The translations under genes were made by a program, and so were the position numbers. The notes below the pieces were generated by a model, which saw only the letters and a program-made list of their open reading frames with translations, was not told the origin of the DNA and did no database searches. Positions 7,446 through 14,851 of a stretch of DNA of 43,680 nt are shown piece after piece. This DNA comes from JADGGV01 sp035715725. GTDB lineage: Bacteria > Gemmatimonadota > Gemmatimonadetes > Longimicrobiales > RSA9. Positions within the stretch are counted from its first letter, which is position 1, and every line of letters starts with the position of its first letter. The stretch spans positions 1 through 43,680 of the forward strand of contig DASTKT010000098.1 of NCBI GenBank assembly GCA_035715725.1, given 5' to 3'.

Positions 7446-9376
7446 GTCCGCTTCTCCCACGGTGGCCGCCGCGCGCCCTTCTTCGGCCACCCCCAGATGA
7501 TGAACGCCGGCCCGGTGAGCAGGATGCCGATGAGGACGCCCCAGGGCGAGAAGACGCCGGCGATCCAGGTCACGCCGGTGCCGAGCGCGGCGACGAACGG
7601 CCAGATCGACGGGTCGGGGAGCTCGTGCCTGAGCTCGGGGATCGCGTCCAGCGTGCTGGTGACGAGCGTCTCCCGGCGGTCCAGCGCGAGCCCCGTGACG
7701 ACGGGCGCGTCGGAGGTGCGGCTCCAGAGGGCGTAGCGCCCCTGGACCACCGGGATGTGGCGGAAGTTGTAGACGGGCGGCGGCGACGACGTCGCCCAAT
7801 CGAGCGTGTCGGCATCCCACGGGTCGTCGCCGGCGGCCTCGCCGGCGCGCAGGCTCCAGACGAGGTTCGCGAGGTAGACGAGCACGCCGAGCGCGAGGAG
7901 CACGGCGCCGGCACTGGCGAGCAGGTTGAGCGGCCCCCAGCCGGACTCGGGGAGGTACGTGTACTGGCGGCGGGGCATGCCGTGCAGCCCCAGGATGTAC
8001 ATGGGGAAGAAGGTCAGGTTCTCGCCGAGGAAGACGAGCCAGAAGCTGGCCCGGCCGAGGCGCTCGCTGGTGAGCCGGCCGGTCCACTTCGGCCACCAGA
8101 ACAGGATCGCGCCGAGCAGCGGGAAGACGCCGCCGCCGATGAGCACGTCGTGCAGGTGCGCGACGACGAAGAACGTGTCGTGGGCCTGCTGGTCGAAGGA
8201 GACCGAGGCGACCATGACGCCGGTGAGCCCGCCGCGCACCAGGATGAAGAAGAAGCCGAAGACGAAGAGGAGCGGTGCGCGGATGCGGAGCTTGCCGCCC
8301 CACAGCGTCGCCAGCCAGCAGAAGATCTGGAGCCCGTTCGGGATCGTGATGAGCAGGCTCGAGGCGGAGAAGAACGACTCGCCGAGCGCGGGGAGCCCCG
8401 TGGCGAACATGTGGTGCACCCAGACGCCGTAGCCGAGGAAGCCGGTGGCGATGGCGGCGAGCACGAGCGCGGTGTAGCCGAAGACCGGCCTGCGGGAGAA
8501 CGCGACGACGAGCGTCGAGACCATCCCGGTCCCGGGGAGGAAGACGATGTAGACCTCGGGGTGGCCGAAGTACCAGAAGAGGTGCTGCCAGAGGAGCGGA
8601 TCGCCGCCCTCGGCGGGGTTGAAGAAGTGCGTGCCGATGAGCCGGTCCGCGGCGAGGAAGATGCTCGCCGTGGCGATCGTCGTCATGGCGAAGAGGACCA
8701 TGAAGGACGTAACGAGCATCGTCCAGACGAAGAGCGGCATGCGGTTCAGCGACATGCCGGGCGCGCGGTACTTGAACGTGGTCACGATGATGGCCACGGC
8801 GAAGACCAGCATCGAGATCTCGGTGAAGGTGATCGTCTGCGCCCAGACGTCCGGCCGCTTGCCGATGCCGTACTCGGGGCCGGAGAGCGGCGTGTAGGCG
8901 AACCAGCCCACATCCGGGCCGGTGTTCGAGAGGAAGCTGACCCAGAGGAAGAGACAGCCGGTCAGGTAGACGAAGTAGCCGTACGCGACGAGGCGCGGGT
9001 AGGCGATGTTGCGCGCCCCGACCATGAGCGGCACGAAGTAGACGCCGAGCCCCATCATCACCGGCACGGCGAAGAGGAACATCATCGTCGTGCCGTGGAC
9101 GGTGAAGACCTGGTCGTAGCGGTCCGGTCCGAGGAGCGCGCCCTCCGGCCTGGCGAGCTGGAGCCGCATCGCGCCGGCCAGCAGCCCGGCCAGCACGAAC
9201 AACGTCAGCGCCGTGATGACGATGCGCAGCCCGACGACCTTGTGGTCCACCTCGGTCAGGAAGCGCAGCGGCCTCGTGTCGTTCCACCAGGTCCGCTCCA
9301 GTGCGTTCCGCTCGCGCAGCTCGGCGTCCGGCGTCGGCGCCGGCGCGGCGGTCGGGGTGAGCGTCTCCTCCGTCAT
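7442..9376 (-). CDS. ctaD: Cytochrome c oxidase subunit I (caa3 type, A family)
   Basis: A 644-aa catalytic subunit of a proton-pumping heme-copper oxidase. Ligands can be placed: low-spin heme His94 (TVHGTTMMF), CuB His272 with cross-linking Tyr276 (GHPEVY), CuB His321/His322 (WVHHMF), high-spin heme His407 and low-spin heme His409 (VVAHLHDV). The FGHPEV form with Glu274 is the signature of the A1 subfamily with a D proton channel. The protein is about 100 residues longer than a minimal subunit I, with an extra C-terminal membrane part, as in other caa3 enzymes. Asp410 replaces the usual aromatic residue after the His-x-His motif. Start and stop overlap the neighbouring genes by 4 nt each. 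Confidence 0.96.
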   Translation of the reverse strand: MTEETLTPTAAPAPTPDAELRERNALERTWWNDTRPLRFLTEVDHKVVGLRIVITALTLFVLAGLLAGAMRLQLARPEGALLGPDRYDQVFTVHGTTMMFLFAVPVMMGLGVYFVPLMVGARNIAYPRLVAYGYFVYLTGCLFLWVSFLSNTGPDVGWFAYTPLSGPEYGIGKRPDVWAQTITFTEISMLVFAVAIIVTTFKYRAPGMSLNRMPLFVWTMLVTSFMVLFAMTTIATASIFLAADRLIGTHFFNPAEGGDPLLWQHLFWYFGHPEVYIVFLPGTGMVSTLVVAFSRRPVFGYTALVLAAIATGFLGYGVWVHHMFATGLPALGESFFSASSLLITIPNGLQIFCWLATLWGGKLRIRAPLLFVFGFFFILVRGGLTGVMVASVSFDQQAHDTFFVVAHLHDVLIGGGVFPLLGAILFWWPKWTGRLTSERLGRASFWLVFLGENLTFFPMYILGLHGMPRRQYTYLPESGWGPLNLLASAGAVLLALGVLVYLANLVWSLRAGEAAGDDPWDADTLDWATSSPPPVYNFRHIPVVQGRYALWSRTSDAPVVTGLALDRRETLVTSTLDAIPELRHELPDPSIWPFVAALGTGVTWIAGVFSPWGVLIGILLTGPAFIIWGWPKKGARRPPWEKRT

Positions 9377-10368
9377 CTGAGACTCTCCAGGTAGGCGACG
9401 ACCGCCTGGAGATCCCGCGGCTCCAGCACGTTCGGCGGCATCTTCGCGCCCGGCTTGATGCGCTGCGGGTCCGCGATCCAGCCGGCGAGGTTGCCGCGCG
9501 TGTTCGGGATCGTGCCGGCGGCGAGCGTCGCGCGGCCGCCGACGTGGCTCAGGTCGGGCCCCGCGCGCCCCTGCGCCGGCGTGCCGGAGATCGTGTGGCA
9601 CATGGCGCACGGCGAGGCGAGGAACACCTGCGCGCCGCGCAGCAGGACCGGGTTCGCCGGGGTGGCGGCCGGCGCGCGCTGGCCGGCGACCCACGCGGCG
9701 AAGCGATCCGGCGGCTCCGCGACCACCGTGAAGTCCATCTTCGCGTGCTGGAGCCCGCAGAACTCCGCGCACTCGCCACGGTAGACGCCGGCACGGTCGG
9801 CGCGGAGCCAGAGCGTGGTCGTGTACGGCGGGATCAGGTCGCGCTTTCCGGCCAGGCTCGGCACCCAGAGGCTGTGGATCACGTCCCGGCTGACCAGCTT
9901 GAGGAGCGCGGGGCGGCCGACCGGGATGTGGATCTCGTTGGCCGTGGAGAAGCGGTTGCTCGGCGTGGGATCGTCGTACGTGGCCTCCCACCACCACTGG
10001 TGGCCGGTCACCTCGATGGTGAGCGGCCGCGTCTCCGCGCGGCCGATCCGGTCCAGCCGCCCGTGCGTGGCGAGGTCGAGCGCGAGGAAGCCGAAGAGCA
10101 CGAGGACCGTCGCGCCGAGCGCCGTGGCGACGACGCGCGTGTAGCGCCGGTGCGTGTCCGGCGCCACGTCGGGCGCCGCCGCGCGCCGGCCGCGCACGAT
10201 CGCGCCGGCGAGCACCAGGAGCACGGCCAGGTAGACCACGGCGCAGACGCCGATCACGATCCACCCCGCCGCCATGGTGTGCGCGGCGTTCGGGCCCATG
10301 GGCTCGGTGGCGGCGTGGCGGCCGAACCACTCGCCGCCCTGGATCAGCGCGAGTCCGGGGGCGCTCAT
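9373..10368 (-). CDS. ctaC: Cytochrome c oxidase subunit II fused to cytochrome c (caa3 type)
   Basis: A 331-aa subunit II. Two TM helices (about 33-58 and 80-100) are followed by the cupredoxin domain with the WWWEATY electron-entry patch. The CuA ligands are His165 (DVIHSLWVP), Cys200, Cys204, His208 and Met211 (GECAEFCGLQHAKM). A C-terminal cytochrome c domain has CAMCH at 254-258 and a likely axial Met310 (GAKMPPN). The fused heme domain defines the enzyme as caa3. It takes electrons from periplasmic carriers, here plausibly from the cytochrome encoded 4 nt upstream. Translation is coupled to ctaD by an ATGA overlap. No cleaved signal peptide is obvious. Confidence 0.96.
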   Translation of the reverse strand: MSAPGLALIQGGEWFGRHAATEPMGPNAAHTMAAGWIVIGVCAVVYLAVLLVLAGAIVRGRRAAAPDVAPDTHRRYTRVVATALGATVLVLFGFLALDLATHGRLDRIGRAETRPLTIEVTGHQWWWEATYDDPTPSNRFSTANEIHIPVGRPALLKLVSRDVIHSLWVPSLAGKRDLIPPYTTTLWLRADRAGVYRGECAEFCGLQHAKMDFTVVAEPPDRFAAWVAGQRAPAATPANPVLLRGAQVFLASPCAMCHTISGTPAQGRAGPDLSHVGGRATLAAGTIPNTRGNLAGWIADPQRIKPGAKMPPNVLEPRDLQAVVAYLESLR

Positions 10369-10372
10369 GCCG

Positions 10373-11053
10373 TCAGTCCGGTCGGCCGCGGGCCGAGTCC
10401 GTCGTCGTGGGGCCGCCGCGCGGCCGCGCCGGCTCCGCCGCCCGGCCGTGACGCTCGGGCTGCATATGGTCGGTGCGCGGAGGGATGCGCGTGGACGGCT
10501 CCAGCCTGGCGAGCGCCCGCACGAACGCCACGAGCTGCCAGACCTGCGCGTCGGGGATGTGGCCGCCGAAGGACGGCATCCCGTTCGGGCGGCCCTGCAC
10601 GATCGTCGCGTGGATGTTGGCCGGGTCGCTGCCGTAGATCCACACGCTGTCGATCAGCGCCGGCCCCATCCCGCCGCCGCCGTTGGCGTGGCACCCCGTG
10701 CAGTTGTAGGCGGAGAAGAGCCGCTGCCCCTCGGCGATGGCGAACGCCGAGTTGTCGTAGGCGGCGGACGTGCGCCGCGCCGGGAGCGGCACGCCGGGCT
10801 GGAGCACGACGAGGCGTACGGGCTGGGCCGCGGCCGCGGCCTCGAACGGCGGCGGGCGCAGCCGCCGCTCCTCGCGCTGGCAGCCGGCGAGCGCGGCGAG
10901 GGCCGCGAGCGCGAAGGCCGCGGCGCGGATCGCCCGCGGCGCGCGGCGCGTGGCGGCCTCGGCGTACGGGCGTACGGGCGCCGGGGGCGGCGGGCGCCGG
11001 GTCCGCGGCGCGCGCACGGGGGCGCTCTCGGGAAGCAGGATCCGCTCGCTCAT
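10373..11053 (-). CDS. c-type cytochrome lipoprotein paired with the PQQ alcohol dehydrogenase
   Basis: A 226-aa mono-heme cytochrome c. An Arg/Pro-rich N-terminal stretch of about 40 residues precedes a lipoprotein signal ending ALAALAGC. The heme site is CTGCH in FSAYNCTGCHANGGGGMGP, and a candidate axial Met is in NGMPSFGG. After about residue 185 the tail is Pro/Arg-rich and probably disordered. Its ATG overlaps the stop of the dehydrogenase by 4 nt and it lies 4 nt before ctaC. It is therefore the obvious carrier between the quinoprotein and the oxidase. A cytosolic N-terminal extension of this size before a lipobox is unusual, and an internal start may be used. Confidence 0.85.
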   Translation of the reverse strand: MSERILLPESAPVRAPRTRRPPPPAPVRPYAEAATRRAPRAIRAAAFALAALAALAGCQREERRLRPPPFEAAAAAQPVRLVVLQPGVPLPARRTSAAYDNSAFAIAEGQRLFSAYNCTGCHANGGGGMGPALIDSVWIYGSDPANIHATIVQGRPNGMPSFGGHIPDAQVWQLVAFVRALARLEPSTRIPPRTDHMQPERHGRAAEPARPRGGPTTTDSARGRPD

Positions 11054-12924
11054 GGCAGCGCGAACGTGTAGAGGGTGCCGCCTTTCGCCGTGTGCTCCGG
11101 CAGGTCGGCCATCGCGTTCACGAAGCCGAGCGCGCCGGTGCCGTCGCGCGGATCGAGGTCGCCGGCGACGATGGCGCCGGACCAGCCGCCGACGCCGGAG
11201 GCGACGGTGATGTACTCCTTGCCGTCCGGCCCCCGGTAGGCGATGGGCTGGCCGATGATCCCGGAGCCCGTGCGGAACTGCCAGAGGAGCCGGCCGGTGC
11301 GGGCGTCCACCGCCTTGAGCCAGCCGTCCATGGTGCCGTAGAAGACGACGTCGCCGGCGGTGGCCAGCACGCCGCTCCAGGTCGGGAACGTCTCCTCGAT
11401 CCCCCAGACCTTGCGGGCGGCGACCGGGTCCCAGGCGATGAGCTCGCCGCGGTTCCCGCCCGGCCCCGCGTACATCTTCACGTTCATCCCGACGTAGGGC
11501 GTGCCGGCGATGTAGCCGGTCTCGACGCCCTCGACGTCCTCGCACAGGTGGTTGGACGGGATGTAGAGCAGGCGGGTGCGCGGCGACCATGCCGAGGGCT
11601 GCCAGTCCTTCGCGCCCGGCGAGGCCGGGCAGATGTTGCGCACGACCTGCCCGACCTTCGGCGAGGTGGCCGGGTTCTCGATCGGCCGCCCGGTGCGGAG
11701 ATCGATCCCCTTCGTGCTCGTGACGTACTGGAACGGCGTGGCCGAGAGGACCTGGCCGGTCTGCCGGTCCATCACGTAGACGTAGCCGTTGCGCTCCGGC
11801 CGGACGAGCACCTTCCGCACCTGCCCGGCGATCGGCAGGTCGAGCAGGATCAGCTCGTTGATGCCGTCGTAGTCGTGCAGGTCGTGCGGCGACCACTGGT
11901 ACGCCCACACGGCCTCCCCGGTGTCGGGGTCCCGCGCGAACATGCCGGCCGTCCACTTGTTGTCGCCCGGGCGCTGGTCCGGGTTCCACGGGCCCGGGTT
12001 CGCGGTGCCGTAGTAGATCAGGTTCAGCGCGGGGTCGTAGGAGACCCAGCCCCAGACGCCGCCGCCGCCGATCTTCCACGCCTCGCCGGGCCACGTCGTG
12101 ACGCCCAGATCGCGGCCGCGGTCCGACGGGTAGAACGGCCGGAACCGCGCCCCGATGAGCACGTCCCTGTCCGGGCCGGTGTGGTACGCCGTCCAGAGCA
12201 CCTTGCCGCTCCCGGCGTCCAGCGCCTTCACCCAGCCGCGCACGCCCATCTCGCCGCCGCTCACGCCGACGATCACCTTCCCGCGGGCGACGATCGGCGC
12301 CATCGTCATCGTCTCGCCGCGGTTGATGTCGCCCACGCGCGTGCGCCACGCCTCCTTCCCGGTGGCGGCGTCCACGGCCACGACCTGGTCGTCCAGCGTG
12401 TTGTAGATGACCTTCCCGTCCCAGTAGGCAGCGCCGCGGTTCACCACATCGCAGCACGCCACGCCCTGCGCGGCCGGCACCGGCCGCGGGTCGAACATCC
12501 ACTTCAGCGGCGCGCCCGGCTTCGTCAGGTCCAGCGCGAAGAGCCGGTTCGGGTAGGGCGAGACGAAGTACATCGTGCTCCCCACCACGAGCGGCGCGCC
12601 CTCGTGCCCCCGCAGCACGCCGGTCGAGAACGTCCACGCCAGCTTCAGGTTGGCGACGTTGCCGACGTCGATCTGGTCGAGCCCGCTGAAGCGCGTGTTG
12701 GCGTAGTCGTGCGCGGCCATCAGCCACTGCCCGTCGTCGGCGGGCGTGGCGGCCCCGGCGGCCGCGCCCTGCACGGGCGCCGCGGCGGTGGCCGGCGGCT
12801 CGATCCTCGGGGCTTCGGCGCCGCGGGATTCGCGCGAACAGGCGGTGTTGTGGAGAAGGGCGCCGGCGAGGAGGGGCATCGCCAGCGTGCGAGCCAGGAG
12901 GAACGACGGACGGACCCGCTCCAT
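11050..12924 (-). CDS. PQQ-dependent alcohol dehydrogenase, lanthanide-type signature (XoxF/ExaF-like)
   Basis: A 624-aa periplasmic eight-bladed quinoprotein that oxidises an alcohol and passes electrons to a cytochrome c. The PQQ-capping vicinal disulfide is Cys157-Cys158 (GVACCDVVNRG). Metal ligands expected from the family are Glu225 (GGEMGVRG) and Asn309 (ANPGPWN). The catalytic Asp351 and a second Asp353 occur in HDYDGIN; the second Asp is the extra acidic residue that marks lanthanide-dependent XoxF/ExaF enzymes. Calcium-dependent MxaF has a non-acidic residue there. Several W-docking blade repeats are visible (AVDAATGKEAWRT, ALDAGSGKVLWTA). The N terminus is a signal with a possible lipid Cys29. 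It has no fused heme domain and lies first in the operon. AAGGAT precedes the ATG. The alcohol used is not decidable. Confidence 0.92.
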   Translation of the reverse strand: MERVRPSFLLARTLAMPLLAGALLHNTACSRESRGAEAPRIEPPATAAAPVQGAAAGAATPADDGQWLMAAHDYANTRFSGLDQIDVGNVANLKLAWTFSTGVLRGHEGAPLVVGSTMYFVSPYPNRLFALDLTKPGAPLKWMFDPRPVPAAQGVACCDVVNRGAAYWDGKVIYNTLDDQVVAVDAATGKEAWRTRVGDINRGETMTMAPIVARGKVIVGVSGGEMGVRGWVKALDAGSGKVLWTAYHTGPDRDVLIGARFRPFYPSDRGRDLGVTTWPGEAWKIGGGGVWGWVSYDPALNLIYYGTANPGPWNPDQRPGDNKWTAGMFARDPDTGEAVWAYQWSPHDLHDYDGINELILLDLPIAGQVRKVLVRPERNGYVYVMDRQTGQVLSATPFQYVTSTKGIDLRTGRPIENPATSPKVGQVVRNICPASPGAKDWQPSAWSPRTRLLYIPSNHLCEDVEGVETGYIAGTPYVGMNVKMYAGPGGNRGELIAWDPVAARKVWGIEETFPTWSGVLATAGDVVFYGTMDGWLKAVDARTGRLLWQFRTGSGIIGQPIAYRGPDGKEYITVASGVGGWSGAIVAGDLDPRDGTGALGFVNAMADLPEHTAKGGTLYTFALP

Positions 12925-13338
12925 ACGCGTGATCCTTCGTCACTGCGGGCGCCGCCGCCCGCGGATCTCGTTGCCACCGCGCAACTCAGCGGACCGTATG
13001 GGAGGCGGAAGTTCTGTGCCACGTACGGCGGGGAGGAGCTGGGTGGGTGGCGAGGAGGGGGAGTGGGAACTGCTCTTTCGAGCAGGGGTCGGCGGTCAGG
13101 GGTCACGTGTACGGGCGGGGGTCGAAAGGCAGCAAGGCACGTTCAGCGGCAAGGGCAGGGGGATGGGCACAGAGCCGCAGCCCGGCGGGGTTCGGCCCCC
13201 CTGCCCTGCCCCTGCCCGTAAACGTGCCTTGCTGCCTACGCCCGTGCCCGTGCCCGTGACCCCTGACCCCCGCCGCCACCGAGCGGGTGCCGTCCCGGGC
13301 GCGGAAGCGGGAGCGTAAGCGAGAGCGGGGGGTGATCG
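12925..13338. repeat. Long GC palindrome in the gap upstream of the alcohol dehydrogenase/caa3 operon
   Basis: No gene is seen in these 414 nt. A nested inverted repeat spans 13094-13268. The outer arms are GGTCAGGGGTCACG (13094-13107) against 13255-13268, perfect over 14 bp. The inner arms are GGCAGCAAGGCACGTT (13128-13143) against 13221-13236, perfect over 16 bp. G-rich and C-rich tracts also pair in between. A further block at 13293-13325 (CCCGGGCGCGGAAGCGGGAG and following) resembles the right arm of the palindrome at 14.7 kb. The part nearest 12924 should hold the promoter of the eight-gene operon, but I cannot place convincing boxes. Confidence 0.65.
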
Positions 13339-13842
13339 TCAGGGATGCTCACCTCCCGCCCGGTGCTCCCCCCTCTGCGCCGCCATGAACGCGTGGATCG
13401 CCTGGAGCGCCTCCGCGTCCGCCGTGGTGATGCGCACCTCCCCGCCGCGTGGCAGGTCCGCGTAGGTGTAGCGGATCCGGTCCTTGCGCTCGGCCATGAC
13501 GCGCGTGCCGGGCATCTCGCGCAGGTGCACGAAGGCGGGCGTCGAGAAGTCGCCGGTCGAGAACGCGCGGGCGATCCCCCGCAGATGCTCCCGGATCGTT
13601 GCGATGCCCGCCGGGTCGTCGCCGTTGCGCTGGAGCTCGATCCGGCCGCCGTCCGGGAGAGAGTCGAACCGGTGCGTGGACGTGTACTGGTCCACGCCCA
13701 TGGCCGTCCGGCCCCGCGCCTGTAGCGCGGCGAAGCCCGTGTCGGCATGTTCGTGCGCCGCGGCATCCCGCCCGGCGTCGGGGCCACCGGTGCACGCGAC
13801 CAAGGCCGAGCACAGAAGCGACATCGTCGCCATGAGACGCAT
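13339..13842 (-). CDS. Conserved small lipoprotein of unknown function
   Basis: A 167-aa protein with a lipoprotein signal (MRLMATMSLLCSALVAC, lipid Cys17). The mature part contains HRFDSLPDGGRIELQ, IREHLRGIARAFSTGDFSTP and a final RITTADAEALQAIHAFMAAQR. I recall similar proteins as conserved hypotheticals in several phyla, some mislabelled as aspartate carbamoyltransferase, which this is not. The ATG at 13842 has GAGGAG 8 nt upstream on the minus strand, and a longer upstream reading of the same frame lacks such a site. It is divergent from the Crp/Fnr regulator (117-nt shared gap), which might control it. Confidence 0.8.
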   Translation of the reverse strand: MRLMATMSLLCSALVACTGGPDAGRDAAAHEHADTGFAALQARGRTAMGVDQYTSTHRFDSLPDGGRIELQRNGDDPAGIATIREHLRGIARAFSTGDFSTPAFVHLREMPGTRVMAERKDRIRYTYADLPRGGEVRITTADAEALQAIHAFMAAQRGEHRAGGEHP

Positions 13843-13959
13843 GGGGAAGCTCCTCTCGATCGTGGCGCGGCCGGGCGCCCGCCCCGCGGGCCCGCTCCCG
13901 GCCACTCTCCCGAAAAGCTAGCCGGCTCCGCCGGCCGGCGAAGGAACCGAAGTCCCACG

Positions 13960-14634
13960 ATGATCGACGAGACGCTCCTCGACCGCTTGCCGCCGCTGCG
14001 CGGCGCGAACGCCGCCGCCCGCCGCGAGCTGGCGGCGCGCGCGGTGCTGCGCCGTTTCGCGGCCGGGGAGGTCCTCTGGCTGGCGGGCTCGGCGCCGCGC
14101 GGGCTGTTCGTGATCCTCGAGGGGCGCGTGCGCGTGGTCCGCTCGCCGGGCGGCCGCACGCACCACGTGCACGTGGAGGGGCCGGGCGGCACGCTGGGCG
14201 AGGTGCCGCTGTTCGATGACGGCGTCACGCCAGCCTCGGCCATCGCGGCCGAGGCGACGACGTGCGTCGTCTTCGGGCGCGACGCGCTCCACGCCGCCAT
14301 CGCCGCCGATCCCGGCCTCGCGTTCGCGCTGCTCCGGCGGCTGTCGGCGCGGGTCCGGCAGCTCGTGGAGCGGCTCGACCGGCTGGCCGCACAGAGCGTC
14401 CCCGCCCGCCTGGCCGGGCTGGTGCTCGCCCGTCACGCGGCCGCGGCCGGCGGCCCGTTCGCGCTCGGCGCCACGCAATCGGAGATCGCGGAGGAGCTGG
14501 GCACGGTGCGCGAGGTCGTCGTGCGCGCGCTGCGTCGGCTGCGCGAGGACGGCACGCTCGGCTCCGCCGGACGCGGCCGCTTCCGCGTGCTCGACGAGCG
14601 GCGGCTGCGGGCGCTGGCGGAGGAGTGGGGGTAG
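13960..14634 (+). CDS. Crp/Fnr-family transcriptional regulator
   Basis: A 224-aa regulator. The cyclic-nucleotide-binding-type beta barrel covers about residues 20-120 (FAAGEVLWLAGSAPRGLFVI, GTLGEVPLFDDG), followed by a dimerisation helix and a winged helix at about 150-215 (LGATQSEIAEELGTVREVVV as recognition region). No Fnr-type N-terminal Cys cluster is present, so it is not an iron-sulfur oxygen sensor of the classic type; the cAMP-contact Arg-Ser motif is also not clear. It is close to subgroups that sense redox or nitrogen oxides, but this is inference. The gene is divergent from the small lipoprotein and about 1 kb from the oxidase operon, so both are candidate targets. Confidence 0.9.
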   Translation: MIDETLLDRLPPLRGANAAARRELAARAVLRRFAAGEVLWLAGSAPRGLFVILEGRVRVVRSPGGRTHHVHVEGPGGTLGEVPLFDDGVTPASAIAAEATTCVVFGRDALHAAIAADPGLAFALLRRLSARVRQLVERLDRLAAQSVPARLAGLVLARHAAAAGGPFALGATQSEIAEELGTVREVVVRALRRLREDGTLGSAGRGRFRVLDERRLRALAEEWG

Positions 14635-14671
14635 GGCGCGCTGGACGGCACTCCGGCCGCGATGCATCCTT

Positions 14672-14804
14672 GGCAGTTTCCGTTTTCGCTTACGCTCCCG
14701 CTCCCGCTCCCGGGACAGCTTCGCGCCGGACTCGCCAACGGCCTTGGCCGCCGAAGCGCCTGGGGTTCCCGGGCGCGGGAGCGCAAGCGGGAGCGGGAAC
14801 TGCC
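14672..14804. repeat. GC palindrome between the crp-like gene and the amidase
   Basis: Left arm 14672-14714 begins GGCAGTTTCCGTTTTCGCTT and right arm 14766-14804 ends GCGGGAGCGGGAACTGCC. Reversed, the right arm gives GGCAGTTCCCGCTCCCGCTT, so the arms match with a few substitutions over nearly 40 nt. The loop is about 50 nt and partly self-complementary. The right-arm block CCCGGGCGCGGGAGCGCAAG recurs, slightly altered, at 13293-13325. It may serve as the terminator of the regulator gene or be a mobile palindromic repeat. Confidence 0.65.
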
Positions 14805-14851
14805 CTCGCGGTGAAGGGCCGAGACACGAATCCCCCTCTCCGGACGGACGA

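Noticed and set aside
9544..13221. Very long open frame (over 1,200 codons) on the plus strand
   Set aside because: It is antisense to the oxidase and dehydrogenase genes, whose proteins carry complete cofactor motifs. The opposite frame has low-complexity Arg/Ala/Asp composition typical of high-GC shadow frames.
13339..13842. Aspartate carbamoyltransferase label that such proteins sometimes carry
   Set aside because: It is a 167-aa lipoprotein with no carbamoyl-phosphate motif or ATCase fold pattern.
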